Source: Limiplasma sp034927815 (GTDB lineage: Bacteria; Bacillota; Clostridia; Christensenellales; Aristaeellaceae). From it: a stretch of 64,000 bases of DNA. The DNA lies in assembly GCA_034927815.1 (NCBI GenBank), contig JAYFPK010000020.1:1-64000 (forward strand), read 5' to 3'. The first letter of the stretch is position 1; each line of letters begins with the position of its first letter. The position numbers were made by a program, and so were the translations under genes. The notes beneath the pieces are model-generated. The model had not been told where the DNA came from and searched no databases. It worked only from the letters and a program-made list of their open reading frames with translations. Below are positions 48,735 to 57,959 of the stretch, one piece after another.

Positions 48735-49844
48735 ATGAAAAAGCTAAGAATCGGAATTGTCGGCATGGGCTTCATCGGACGCCAGCACCTGGACGCGGCC
48801 CGGCGCGTGCCCTGCGCCCAGGTGGCGGCGATTTGCCAACACAGGCCGGAGGCGGCCCGGCGCCTGGGCGAGGAGTTTGACGTGCCCAAGGTGTACACGG
48901 ACTGGCGGGAGCTCGTCAGCGACCCGGAGATCGACGTGGTGCACAACTGCACTCCCAACGCGCTCCACGACGATATCAACCGGGAGGCGCTGCGAAACGG
49001 CAAGCACCTCTATTGTGAAAAGCCCCTTTCCAACAGCGCCGCCGCTGCCAGAGAGGTTTGGCGGCTGGCTACGGAAAACGGGCTTGCCCACGGGCTAAAC
49101 CATCAGTACCGCCTGAACGCCGCTGTGGTGGAGATGAAGGCGCGCCTAGGCAAAGGGCTGGCCGGACGACCGTTGTTTCTCCACGGCTGGTACCTCCAGG
49201 AATCCGCGGCGCGGGCCACGGACTGGTCCCACCGGATGGAAAACACCGGCCCGGCCCGGGCCTTGAACGACATTGGCATACACTGGGTGGATACGGCGGT
49301 GAGCGTGCTGGGCCAGCCCGTGGCGGAGGTGATGGCGGACTTAAGCCTTCATCATCCTGTGCGCAAGGATGGGGATGGCCTGGAGCACTCTATGGATACC
49401 GAGGATACGGGGCTGATCCTTCTGCGCTTCGCCGACGGAACGCCCGGCTCTGTGGTGGTGTCCAAGGCCGCCAACGGCCACAAAAATGATCTGCGGCTTT
49501 GGGTGGAGTGCGAAGGATACAGCATGGCCTGGGTACAGGAGGAGCCGGACCGCCTGCGGCTGGGGATCAAGGAGGAGGGCGTGGAGAGCTTGTACATGAA
49601 TCCCCGCACCTGCCAGCAGGAGACCCGGCCCTACGTGACCACGCCCATGGGCCACGTCATGGGCTGGTGCGACGCGCTGCGCAACGCCCTGGCGGCGTAT
49701 TACGGAGCCATCCTGGATGGCAGCTACCGCACGGGACCCGTACCCTACGCGACCTTTGCGGACGGCTTCCATGGCATGGCGTTTGTGGAGGCATGCCTGC
49801 TCTCCGGCAAGGAACGGCGTTGGGTGGAGGTGGAAAAGCTATGA
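48735..49844 (+). CDS. Gfo/Idh/MocA family sugar oxidoreductase
   Basis: A 369-residue NAD(P)-dependent dehydrogenase. Rossmann fold with IGIVGMGFIGRQH, the EKPLSNS loop and the catalytic region LNDIGIHWVDT. Members oxidise sugars or inositols, often at C3. ATG 48735 (AAGGAG upstream). Its stop overlaps the start of a ThuA-like gene (ATGA), the same pairing as the ThuB-ThuA pair of rhizobial trehalose use, and it is divergent from two epimerase-fold genes. Confidence 0.88.
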   Translation: MKKLRIGIVGMGFIGRQHLDAARRVPCAQVAAICQHRPEAARRLGEEFDVPKVYTDWRELVSDPEIDVVHNCTPNALHDDINREALRNGKHLYCEKPLSNSAAAAREVWRLATENGLAHGLNHQYRLNAAVVEMKARLGKGLAGRPLFLHGWYLQESAARATDWSHRMENTGPARALNDIGIHWVDTAVSVLGQPVAEVMADLSLHHPVRKDGDGLEHSMDTEDTGLILLRFADGTPGSVVVSKAANGHKNDLRLWVECEGYSMAWVQEEPDRLRLGIKEEGVESLYMNPRTCQQETRPYVTTPMGHVMGWCDALRNALAAYYGAILDGSYRTGPVPYATFADGFHGMAFVEACLLSGKERRWVEVEKL

Positions 49845-50581
49845 TTCATGTGCTGGTATGGTATGAAAACCGCCCGCTTCCCGAGGCCCTGGAGGCGGAA
49901 GGACGGCTGTATCCGGAGGGCATCCACGGGGAGCTGGCGGCGCTTTTTGCCGCCCAGCCGGGCCTGGAGGCCCGGGCGGCCAAGCTGCAGGACCCCATGC
50001 AAGGGCTGTCCGACGAGGCGCTGGCCTGGGCGGACGTGCTGGTGTATTTCAGCCACAAGCATTGGCGGGAGGTCGCCGAGGACCGGGTGGACGCCATGCA
50101 AAAGCGCGTCCTGGAGGGCATGGGGCTGGTGCTGCTGCACTCCTCCCACGCCAGCAAAATTTTCAGCCGGCTCATGGGTACCCGGACCCAGTGCCTGCGC
50201 TGGCGGGAGAATGACGAGTGGCAGCGGGTATGGCTGGTGGCTCCGTCTCACCCCATTGCCGATGGCCTCCAGGGGGAGTTCTTCACCATCCCCATGGATG
50301 AAACCTATGGGGAGTATTTTGAGATTCCCCAGCCGGATACCCAGGTCTTTCTCACCGTATCCCAGGGGGGAGAGGTGCTGCGCAGCGGCTGCTGCTGGCA
50401 GCGGGGCGCGGGCAAGGTATTCTATTTTTCCTCGGGGCATGAAACCTACCCGGTCTATCAACAGGCGGAGGTCCGCCGGGTGCTGGTGAACGCCGTCCGC
50501 TGGGCCGCCCCTGTGGCCCCAAGGCAGAATTGGCCCACCTGGGCCCGTGAATCCCCCCCCATCCCCACGGGAGAGGAATGA
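49841..50581 (+). CDS. ThuA-like protein
   Basis: A 246-residue protein of the class I glutamine-amidotransferase-like superfamily, ThuA branch: VLVWYENR at the start, GLVLLHSSHASKIFSRLMGT in the middle, and GKVFYFSSGHE near the end. The ThuA branch lacks amidotransferase chemistry and in rhizobia is needed to turn trehalose/maltitol into 3-keto derivatives with ThuB. Here it likely acts with the overlapping dehydrogenase. Confidence 0.85.
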   Translation: MIHVLVWYENRPLPEALEAEGRLYPEGIHGELAALFAAQPGLEARAAKLQDPMQGLSDEALAWADVLVYFSHKHWREVAEDRVDAMQKRVLEGMGLVLLHSSHASKIFSRLMGTRTQCLRWRENDEWQRVWLVAPSHPIADGLQGEFFTIPMDETYGEYFEIPQPDTQVFLTVSQGGEVLRSGCCWQRGAGKVFYFSSGHETYPVYQQAEVRRVLVNAVRWAAPVAPRQNWPTWARESPPIPTGEE

Positions 50582-50598
50582 AATCCTGAACATCCAAA

Positions 50599-50644
50599 CC
50601 GCCGGGGGAGAAGAATTGTATTCCCTTCTCCCCCGGCGGCTTTT
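50599..50644. terminator. Terminator between ThuA-like gene and sensor kinase gene
   Basis: A 15-bp perfect stem (50599-50613 with 50625-50639) and 11-nt loop, followed by CTTTTG on plus. It also lies just past the stop of the convergent kinase gene. Confidence 0.85.
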
Positions 50645-50645
50645 G

Positions 50646-52433
50646 TTATTCTTCCCCCGCCCCCAATTCTTCCTCGTCATAGGCCAGGGGGATGCGGATG
50701 GAGACCAGCGTGCCCTGGCCGGGCCTGCTGTCGATGGACAGCACCGCCCGCTGGCCGTAAATCAAGCGCAGGCGGTCCCGTACATTCCGCATGCCAATGC
50801 CCGTGCCGGCATGGTGCGGCCCCAAGGGCGCGTCCGCTTGCCCGTTCAAAATCATATCCACCATTTCCGGCGGCATGCCGCTGCCGTTATCCCGCACCTC
50901 AATGAGCAGCGTGTCCGCCCCCTCGTCACAGGCGGATATGGCTACCACGGCCTGCTTTCCGGTGGGGTTGACGCCATGGACCAGGGCGTTCTCCAGCACG
51001 GGCTGGAGGATCATAGTGGGAATCAGCGCGTCAGAGGCTTCCGGGGCGCAGTGAAAGGGCGTGGAGAGCATTTCGCCATGAATATGGCGGTAGATATAGG
51101 CGTACTGCTTCAGGCTCTCAAACTCGCGCCGGACGGTGATAAAGCGCTTTTGCATGTTCCCCGTGTTCTGCCGGAAAAACGCGGAGATATGCTGAACCAC
51201 CTCGCAGATTTCCGCGTTGCCGTCGATCTTTGCCAGGGCGTTGACGGTTTCCAGGGCGTTGTAGATAAAATGAGGATTGATCTGGGATTGCAAGGAGCGG
51301 TATTTGTACTCCAGCATCTCGTATTCAGCCTTGCTCTTGCGGGTTTGCTCCACCACCACCCGCTCCAGGAGCTCCCGGGTTTCCCGGGTCATGCGGTTGA
51401 AATGCGTGGTGAGCTGGCCCAGTTCGTCGTTGCTGTCAATGGGAACGGAGATGCCTATATTCCCTGCGGCCACCTCGTCCATGGATTTGGCCAGCAGGCG
51501 GATTTGCCTGGTCATGCGGTGCGTTACCGCCATGACCGCCACGGTCCCCACCAACATGCTCACCAAGGCGATGATAAAGCCGCTGCGGCTGGCCGTACGG
51601 CTCACGCTGCTCAGGGTTTCCTCCGGCAGCAGGCCCACCGCCGTCCAGGGGCCCTGGGTCTGCACGGATACAAAATAGGCGCCCTTGTCCAGCTTGGCGC
51701 GGGTCAATCCATCCCGGGCGATGCCCTCCGCCGCCTCCGCCATGCCGGCTTCCGCCTTGCCCGTCACCAGCAGCGCTTTGTTCTCCCCGTTCAAAAAAAC
51801 CACGGCGCAGTTAAGGTTGTCGTTATAGGTGCCCAGATTCGCCAGCATCCCCTGGCGGAGGCGCACCGCAATCTTGCCCACATGCCGGAAGGGGGAGGGA
51901 TGATAGATATCCCGCACCAGGTACACAGCGCCGTTTTCCATCCGGGTCCAAAGGGGGCGTCCATAGGTGGTCGCGCCGTAGATTTCGCTGTCCAGCAGCC
52001 TGGAGGCGGCGTTCAGAAAGGATTCCGGGGAAAAGTAATTGGCAAAGGAGGGCCCGCCGCCCAAACGGACATACACCTGGTCGTAATAGGTCTGGGTGGA
52101 GATCATCTGGTTGACGGCATAGGTCAGGTTTTGGGCGGCCTGATAATAGCCGGGGTCCCCGGAGCGCATGTCCCGCATCTCATACAGCAGCTTGGCGACG
52201 CCTTTGCTGTTGACCATGTCGAAAACCTGCCGGGCCGCGGCGGCGGAGCCGTCCTCAAAATTGAGCAGCACCTGCTCGGTCAGCAGGCTCAGGTGCGCCT
52301 TCTTATCCTCCACCATCTGCCGCTGCGCCGTGAGGGTCAAGGCGACGGTGGTGAAGAGGACCACCAGCAGCACCGCGGCCCAATACACAAGCACCAGCTT
52401 CACCCGGTAGGGAAGATCCGCCAGCTTTCTCAT
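50646..52433 (-). CDS. YesM-type sensor histidine kinase
   Basis: A 595-residue membrane sensor: N-terminal helix (about 12-35), an extracellular domain (about 36-290), a second helix (about 300-320), HAMP, then the LytS/YesM-type His_kinase domain with QSQINPHFIYNALETV (phospho-His) and an ATPase domain with DNGSGMPPEM. It probably detects an extracellular sugar or oligosaccharide. Overlaps the response regulator gene by 4 bp. Confidence 0.92.
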   Translation of the reverse strand: MRKLADLPYRVKLVLVYWAAVLLVVLFTTVALTLTAQRQMVEDKKAHLSLLTEQVLLNFEDGSAAAARQVFDMVNSKGVAKLLYEMRDMRSGDPGYYQAAQNLTYAVNQMISTQTYYDQVYVRLGGGPSFANYFSPESFLNAASRLLDSEIYGATTYGRPLWTRMENGAVYLVRDIYHPSPFRHVGKIAVRLRQGMLANLGTYNDNLNCAVVFLNGENKALLVTGKAEAGMAEAAEGIARDGLTRAKLDKGAYFVSVQTQGPWTAVGLLPEETLSSVSRTASRSGFIIALVSMLVGTVAVMAVTHRMTRQIRLLAKSMDEVAAGNIGISVPIDSNDELGQLTTHFNRMTRETRELLERVVVEQTRKSKAEYEMLEYKYRSLQSQINPHFIYNALETVNALAKIDGNAEICEVVQHISAFFRQNTGNMQKRFITVRREFESLKQYAYIYRHIHGEMLSTPFHCAPEASDALIPTMILQPVLENALVHGVNPTGKQAVVAISACDEGADTLLIEVRDNGSGMPPEMVDMILNGQADAPLGPHHAGTGIGMRNVRDRLRLIYGQRAVLSIDSRPGQGTLVSIRIPLAYDEEELGAGEE

Positions 52434-53953
52434 AGCTCCACCTTTTGATTGCGGTATTCGGTGGGGGTCATATGCTCAAGGCGCTTGAAGGCGTTGTAAA
52501 AGGAGATGTAGCTTCCGTACCCCACGGCATGGGCCACCTCTTCCACCAGCACCCTTGGGTCCGCCAGCATCGTACGGGCTACGGCCATTTTGGCCTCCAA
52601 CACATGCTGATGAAAGGTGACCCCCGTCTCCTTGCGGATCAGCGCGGAGAGGTAGCTGGCGCTGACGCGCAGCGTTTGCGCCACATCCTCCAGCCGCAGC
52701 CCCTCGATGGCATGCAAGCGGATATACTGCAGGGCATTGCGGGTCAACAGCGATTGCCGGGTGGACTCCTTCCGCTCCCGGGCGGCCCTCAGCCCCGCGC
52801 ACAGGCGGGTGAGGCAGGCGCGCACATCCGCCTCGCAGGACACAAACCAGATGTCGTTGAGGGCCTGGTTGCATTCGGCGTCCAAGGGGAAGGGAAACTT
52901 TTTGCGAAGCTCCAGGGCGTAGAGCATCACCATGGAACGCAAATTGCTGCGGACGGGAAGGCTCTGCTCCGCCAGCACCCGGGCGGCGTTGGCGGCGGAT
53001 TCGTCGCTGAGCTCGGCCTCCTTCACCAGCTCGTCGATGCGCAGTCGAAGCTCGGTGATGCGCTCGCTGGCGTGGGGCGGAGCCCCCTCCAGGTAGAAGT
53101 TGCTGCCTGGGGGATCCTTGCGCAGCACGATATCCCACAGGGCCTGGCAGGCCTGCCGGTAGGCATCCCGGATGGCGTGAGGGGAGGCGCCCAGCGCGCT
53201 GACGCCGATGTGCACCGGGGAAACCAGCTCCGCCGAAAGCTCCGCGATCATGCGTTCCGCCTCCTCCCGCCAGCCCTCCCCTTGATCCTCCCGCATTACA
53301 AAGGCCACCACGGTATCATAGAGAAACAGCGTGACGGCGTTGACGCCGCACTTGGCGAACACCGCGTCCAGATGGTTCAGCATGGCCTGGGGAAAGGGGC
53401 GCTCCTGGGAAAACTGCAGCGCCATGAGATAGTAGGCGTTCCCGTCCAGCCCCACGTCCCGGAGGAACTGCTCCGCCTCCTGGGTCTGCTGGGAGCCGTT
53501 GGTGATCAACGCGGTGAGCTGGGCGCGCCGCCTCAGCACGCCAGCCTGGGCCAGCTCCAGGCTGGCTTCCCGCTGCCGGTGGATGAGGGCGGCGGCGCGG
53601 CGCAACGTGCGGGTGAGATCCTCGTTGTGGATGGGCTTGAGAATATAGTCAAACGCGGCCAGCTTGATGGCGCGGCTGGCGTACTGAAACTGATCGTAAC
53701 CCGTGATGATAATCATCTTGCATTCCGGCAAGGCCTGGCGGACCTCCTCGATCATCTCCAGGCCGTCCTTTTGGGGCATGTGGATATCCGTAAGCACAAT
53801 GTCCGGCTTCAGGCGCAAAAGCAAATTCCGCCCGCTTTCCCCATCCGCCGCGGTACCCGCGACGCTGCAGCCCAACGCCGCCCAGTCAATGGTCTGCACA
53901 AGGGAGCGGACGGTTGCCGGATTGTCCTCGATGATGACGACCTTCAGAGCCAC
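52430..53953 (-). CDS. YesN-type response regulator with AraC DNA-binding domain
   Basis: A 507-residue regulator with an N-terminal receiver (LKVVIIEDNPATV and the phospho-Asp in VLTDIHMPQKDGLEMIEE), a long middle region, and a C-terminal AraC double HTH (RLEDVAQTLRVSASYLSALI; YGSYISFYNAFKRLEHMTPT). It should activate the adjacent ABC importer genes. GTG start with GGAG at 6 nt. Confidence 0.93.
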   Translation of the reverse strand: MALKVVIIEDNPATVRSLVQTIDWAALGCSVAGTAADGESGRNLLLRLKPDIVLTDIHMPQKDGLEMIEEVRQALPECKMIIITGYDQFQYASRAIKLAAFDYILKPIHNEDLTRTLRRAAALIHRQREASLELAQAGVLRRRAQLTALITNGSQQTQEAEQFLRDVGLDGNAYYLMALQFSQERPFPQAMLNHLDAVFAKCGVNAVTLFLYDTVVAFVMREDQGEGWREEAERMIAELSAELVSPVHIGVSALGASPHAIRDAYRQACQALWDIVLRKDPPGSNFYLEGAPPHASERITELRLRIDELVKEAELSDESAANAARVLAEQSLPVRSNLRSMVMLYALELRKKFPFPLDAECNQALNDIWFVSCEADVRACLTRLCAGLRAARERKESTRQSLLTRNALQYIRLHAIEGLRLEDVAQTLRVSASYLSALIRKETGVTFHQHVLEAKMAVARTMLADPRVLVEEVAHAVGYGSYISFYNAFKRLEHMTPTEYRNQKVEL

Positions 53954-54007
53954 GCGGGTCTCCTTTCCGGGGATATGTCATTGCGTTCAAACCATGGGCG
54001 TGATTGT

Positions 54008-54036
54008 ACTATAACAGAAAACGGGAGGGTGCACAA
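54008..54036 (-). promoter_or_regulatory. Promoter of the YesN-YesM operon
   Basis: On minus, TTGTGC (54031-54036), a 17-nt spacer and TATAGT (54008-54013), 55 nt before the regulator start. Confidence 0.6.
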
Positions 54037-54056
54037 TCCGCTTTTGGAAGGGCCCC

Positions 54057-54935
54057 CTAGCCCTTCACCGCCCCGGACATGATGCCCGATACGATGAAGC
54101 GCTGGGTGAACAGGTACAAAATCAAAATGGGGAACATGGCCAGCATGAAGAAGGCGAAGGCAAGGTTCAACTCCGTCATGTTCTCCCCAAAATAGACGAT
54201 TTGCGCCAGGGGAAGCGTCCTGCTGGTATCGTCCCTGAGCAGCACCACGGCCACGCTGTAATCGTTCCAGACGAACAGGGTGTTGAGCACCGCCTGGGTG
54301 ACGTTCACCGGGGTCATCAGCGGGAATACGATTTGCCAGAAGGTGCGGAACTTGCCGCAGCCGTCGATGGCCCCCGCCTCCTCCAAATCCTTTGGCACGC
54401 CCTTCACAAAGCCCGTCACCGTCAGCACGCTGATGGAAATTTGGAACCCGGACCGGGCGATGATAAAGCCCAAATTGGAGCTGGTAAGCCCCGCCCCGTA
54501 CATGTTGACGTACAGCGGCAGCATGATGCATTGAAAGGGGACCAAGATACCGCTGATGAAAACCGAGTACAGGATCTTGTAAAAGCGCCCGCTGTTGCGC
54601 GCCAGCACAAAGGCCGCCATAGAGGTGGTGAACAGTAAAATCAGCACGGTGGGAATGGTGGTCATCAGGCTGTTTTTGAACCCGATGCCCACATATTTGT
54701 TCTCCTGGATGACCCGGCTGTAATTGCGAAGGGTGGGCTGCTTGGGCCAGGCCAGGCGGTTCAGGCTGATATCGGAATGTTCCTTGATGGAGTAGATGAA
54801 GCTGATGTAAAAGGGGGTGATGATGATCAGCGCCACCAGCAAAATGAAGGCCACCCGGAGAACGCGCTGGAGGGCCGCCAGGCGGCGGCTCCGCCCGGCG
54901 GTAAAAACCGGGGCCGTATTGATAACGTTGCTCAT
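54057..54935 (-). CDS. Carbohydrate ABC transporter permease, MalG type
   Basis: A 292-residue inner-membrane permease with six helices. The ATPase-contact loop EEAGAIDGCGKFRTFWQIVFPLM (the EAA motif) is visible near residue 190. It follows the other permease with a 1-bp overlap. No ATPase gene is nearby; a shared MsmX-type ATPase elsewhere is likely, as usual in Firmicutes. Confidence 0.93.
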   Translation of the reverse strand: MSNVINTAPVFTAGRSRRLAALQRVLRVAFILLVALIIITPFYISFIYSIKEHSDISLNRLAWPKQPTLRNYSRVIQENKYVGIGFKNSLMTTIPTVLILLFTTSMAAFVLARNSGRFYKILYSVFISGILVPFQCIMLPLYVNMYGAGLTSSNLGFIIARSGFQISISVLTVTGFVKGVPKDLEEAGAIDGCGKFRTFWQIVFPLMTPVNVTQAVLNTLFVWNDYSVAVVLLRDDTSRTLPLAQIVYFGENMTELNLAFAFFMLAMFPILILYLFTQRFIVSGIMSGAVKG

Positions 54936-55828
54936 TACATTTCCACCTCTCTTTTGCGCAGAATCGTGGTGACGATGTTGGTCAGCACCACCAGCACCAG
55001 CGTCAGGATGATCGCCCCGGCCTGCCCCAGCCCGGCCCGGGCGTTGCCGAAGATATATTCATACACAAACACTGCCGTGGTTTTGGCGGTTTTCATATTG
55101 ATCACCATCTGGGAATAGTCAAAGCAGCGAAGGCCCCAGGAAAGCAACAGGGTGATGTTGGCAGTAAAGGCGGGCACGATCATCGGCGCGGTGATGTGGA
55201 GGAACTCATGCCATCCATTGGCGCCCTCCACCCGGGCCGCCTCATAATACTCGTGGGGCACCGTTTGAAGCGCGGCGATATAGATCAGCATGCAATACCC
55301 CATGTCCCGCCAGATGGCGATGGTCGCCAGGCCGTAAATGACCTGGGAGGAGATGCCCAGGGGGCTTGGCTGCCCGGTCAGGGGCGTGAAAATATCGGTG
55401 TATACGTAGCTCCATACCTTGGTGGAAGCCACCAAAGACACGGTAAAGGGCATAAACATCAGCGTGCGCATGAAGTTGTTGAAGCGGCCCGCGTGCCAAA
55501 GCATCAACGCCACCACAAGGCCCAGCAGGTTCGCGCCAACGATGTAGACGGCGGAAAATTGAACGGTATGAAGAAAGCTATCCTGAAAGGAGCCGCTTTT
55601 GAGCAGCTTCCAATAGTTTTCAAGGCCGATAAACTCCCAGCTCCTGGCAAAAATCGCCTTCTTGTCCGTAAAGGAGATGGGAATGCTTTGGAAAAACGGG
55701 ATCAATACCACATAGGCGAACAGCAAAAACGCGGGGAGCAAAAATAGGAGGTTGGTCCCATGCTCTCTGACGGCGTACCTGGACAGCCTGCGGTGGCGCT
55801 CCAAGCGGACGGAATTGAGGGTGGTCAT
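54935..55828 (-). CDS. Carbohydrate ABC transporter permease, MalF/UgpA type
   Basis: A 297-residue permease with six helices, EAARVEGANGWHEFLHITAPM as the EAA loop near residue 200. With the MalG-type partner it forms the CUT1 import channel. It lies 126 nt downstream of the substrate-binding protein gene, with hairpins in the gap. Confidence 0.93.
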   Translation of the reverse strand: MTTLNSVRLERHRRLSRYAVREHGTNLLFLLPAFLLFAYVVLIPFFQSIPISFTDKKAIFARSWEFIGLENYWKLLKSGSFQDSFLHTVQFSAVYIVGANLLGLVVALMLWHAGRFNNFMRTLMFMPFTVSLVASTKVWSYVYTDIFTPLTGQPSPLGISSQVIYGLATIAIWRDMGYCMLIYIAALQTVPHEYYEAARVEGANGWHEFLHITAPMIVPAFTANITLLLSWGLRCFDYSQMVINMKTAKTTAVFVYEYIFGNARAGLGQAGAIILTLVLVVLTNIVTTILRKREVEM

Positions 55829-55862
55829 GATCGATCAGCTCCTGCGGCAGAATCGTAGAAGA

Positions 55863-55944
55863 AAAGCCGCTGGACTGCGCGGGCGGCTTTGGGAAAGGAT
55901 GCGGTTCCTGCGCCTGCCAGGCCTGCCCGGCAGGCGCAGGAACC
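55863..55944 (-). promoter_or_regulatory. Intercistronic hairpins between binding protein and permease genes
   Basis: A 16-bp perfect stem with 10-nt loop (55903-55918 with 55929-55944) is followed on minus by a second 8-bp stem (55863-55870 with 55883-55890) that ends in TTTTCTTC. The first probably protects the 3' end of the binding-protein message; the second may cut transcription into the permeases. Together they would give more binding protein than channel. Confidence 0.6.
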
Positions 55945-55954
55945 CGGGAAACGG

Positions 55955-57220
55955 TTAGTTCAGCTCGATCACTTCGTCAAAGGCCTTTTGGAGGTTCTCC
56001 AGGCACTGCTCAACGGTCATGTCGCCACCGGTGAGGACGCTCTCGGCAAAGGCGGTGAGCTCGGTGCGCCAGGCGGTGGTAAAGGCGCTGCTGAAGGGCT
56101 TGGTGAAGTCGCCGTAGTGGGCGATGTTTCCGGAGGCCTTCATCTCAGCCAGGGTGCTGACCATGGGCAGCAGCTTGTCGGAGGTAACGCCGGTCAGCAG
56201 AGGCATCTGGGACAGCTCGGACCAGGCGATGCCCTCGGTGATCCAGTACTCCATGAAATTCAGCGCCACATCGGCGTTTTCCGCCTGGGGGTTCACCATG
56301 AAGGCCTGGTCCACTTGCACGTTCAGCTTCGCGGAGCCATTGTCATCAATGGGAGCCACAAAGAAGCCGATTTCAAACTCGGGTTTCTTGTTCATCATGT
56401 CGCCGATGGCCCAGGTACCGTCATAGCGCATGGCGGCGCCGCCCGCGGCGAAGACCTCCAGGCCCATGTCCTGGGTGTTGGAAATATCATCTGTGCGGGG
56501 CGCGACCATCCGGAGCTTCCAATTTTCCAGCGCCTCGGCAAAGTAGGGATAATCCGCGAACTTCTTCTCGCCGCTCATCAGCTTCTCAAAGACGTCCTTG
56601 TCCCCCGCTTCCAGAGCGCGGGGCCAAACGGTGTTGCGCATTTCGATGTCGCCATATACCGCGTCGCCCAAGCTGCGGACATAGGGATCATACCCCGCGT
56701 CGATGAGCTTTTGCTGGACTTCGTTGAGCTGGGTCAGGGTGGTGGGAACCTCCAGGCCCAGGTCCTCGAAGATCGCCTTGTTGTAGAAAACGCCCCAGGA
56801 TTTGAAGTCGATGGGGAAGCCGTACACCTTCCCACCGGCGGATACGTCGCCCAGGTCGCCGGCAGGCAGGCCCAAAGCGCGGATGCTCTCATTTTCCGTG
56901 AGATCCATCACGAAGCCCTCGGTGACCAGATCCGGGTACAGGCCGGGGTTGCCCATGATGATGTTGGGCTGATCGCCGGAGGAAAGGGCCGTGGACAGCT
57001 GCGGGAAGTAGTCCGTGCCCTGGTTGTAGTAGATGTTGGTGAAGGTGACGTTGGGATGCTGCGCGCTGTAGGCGGCCTCAATGGCGTCCAGGCCGGCCTG
57101 CTTGGTGGCTTGCGCCATGTAGTGGAAGACCGTGATGTTGATCTTCTCCTCGGCGGCCGCGAAGCTGAACGACGACAGGATCAGGGTAAGAGCGAGTACC
57201 ATGACCAGGATGCGTTTCAT
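55955..57220 (-). CDS. Extracellular sugar-binding protein of the ABC importer
   Basis: A 421-residue SBP_bac_1-type protein with an N-terminal signal peptide (hydrophobic residues 4-20, then SFSFAAAEE). There is no lipobox cysteine, which is unusual for a Gram-positive binding protein that must be anchored. The mature part has GNPGLYPDL, KVYGFPIDFKSWGVFYNKAIF and AMRYDGTWAIGDM, typical of oligosaccharide binders. Start ATG follows AAAGGAGG at 7-8 nt. Confidence 0.92.
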   Translation of the reverse strand: MKRILVMVLALTLILSSFSFAAAEEKINITVFHYMAQATKQAGLDAIEAAYSAQHPNVTFTNIYYNQGTDYFPQLSTALSSGDQPNIIMGNPGLYPDLVTEGFVMDLTENESIRALGLPAGDLGDVSAGGKVYGFPIDFKSWGVFYNKAIFEDLGLEVPTTLTQLNEVQQKLIDAGYDPYVRSLGDAVYGDIEMRNTVWPRALEAGDKDVFEKLMSGEKKFADYPYFAEALENWKLRMVAPRTDDISNTQDMGLEVFAAGGAAMRYDGTWAIGDMMNKKPEFEIGFFVAPIDDNGSAKLNVQVDQAFMVNPQAENADVALNFMEYWITEGIAWSELSQMPLLTGVTSDKLLPMVSTLAEMKASGNIAHYGDFTKPFSSAFTTAWRTELTAFAESVLTGGDMTVEQCLENLQKAFDEVIELN

Positions 57221-57298
57221 TCGGGATACCCTCCTTTTTCAATTGGGCTGAATCGGGCGCATGGGCCTGCGGGGTCTGTACGCCCTGTGTTGCTTTTC

Positions 57299-57327
57299 AG
57301 TATACAGGCATCCCATGGAGGATGGAA
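57299..57327 (-). promoter_or_regulatory. Possible promoter of the ABC importer operon
   Basis: On minus, TTCCAT (57322-57327), a 17-nt spacer and TATACT (57299-57304). The poor -35 fits a promoter that needs an activator such as the YesN-type regulator. Confidence 0.5.
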
Positions 57328-57429
57328 TATATCCAGATTGTTAATTTGTACATCGATTCTACTGTTTTGGAAAAATGCAGACCAGATTATCTATCCAAAA
57401 GGCCGCAAAAGGCCGTTTCCGGCGGCGGC

Positions 57430-57458
57430 TTGCCAGCTTCCTTGCTTTTTGATATGAT
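57430..57458 (+). promoter_or_regulatory. Promoter of the DUF5665-lspA-RluA operon
   Basis: TTGCCA (57430-57435), a 17-nt spacer and TATGAT (57453-57458). The start codon is 60 nt further on. Confidence 0.7.
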
Positions 57459-57517
57459 GGGAAAGCAATATTTGGCACCGGATCGCGCACACTATGCCGG
57501 ATGGGGGAGATGTGCGC

Positions 57518-57949
57518 ATGAGGGTTTGGCGGTGGCCGAGATGGCACGGTGATTCCGGGGGAAGGCGGCGGGAAGCCTCCGGCGGCGAAGCGTCGCCGGT
57601 GGCAAAGGACGCGAAACTCCCCCAGGACGCCGGGGAGGCAGCGCCCCAGGAGGCGCCCGCCCCGCAGGAGGGCAAGGCCGCGTTGGCGGCCCGGCAGATT
57701 GACCGCTGGATCGCCCAAATGGAGCAGCTGCGCCTGGCGGAGTACGTGCGCTATGCGGACGACAAGCGCCGGGTATTTTGGTCCAACTTTCTGGGCGGGG
57801 TGGCCCGGGGGGTGGGCATGGCGGTGGGCTTTACCATTTTGGGAGCCATTTTGGTTTTGATTTTACAGGACTTGGCCAAGCACAACCTGCCGGTGATTGG
57901 GGACGCCTTGGCCCAGATCGTTTCCATTGTGCAAAAAAGGCTGGAGTAG
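57518..57949 (+). CDS. DUF5665 domain membrane protein
   Basis: A 143-residue protein. The first half is a proline/alanine-rich, probably disordered segment; the second half has the DUF5665 pattern: a helix RQIDRWIAQMEQLRLAEYV, then WSNFLGGVARGVGMAVGFTI entering one membrane helix, and HNLPVIGDALAQIVSIVQ. Function is unknown; it is often near lspA. ATG 57518 with GGGGGAG 8 nt upstream. Confidence 0.8.
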   Translation: MRVWRWPRWHGDSGGRRREASGGEASPVAKDAKLPQDAGEAAPQEAPAPQEGKAALAARQIDRWIAQMEQLRLAEYVRYADDKRRVFWSNFLGGVARGVGMAVGFTILGAILVLILQDLAKHNLPVIGDALAQIVSIVQKRLE

Positions 57950-57959
57950 GGGGAAGGCC

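Noticed and set aside
50547..52448. 633-codon plus-strand frame opposite the sensor kinase gene
   Set aside because: Antisense shadow; the kinase has all its motifs on minus.
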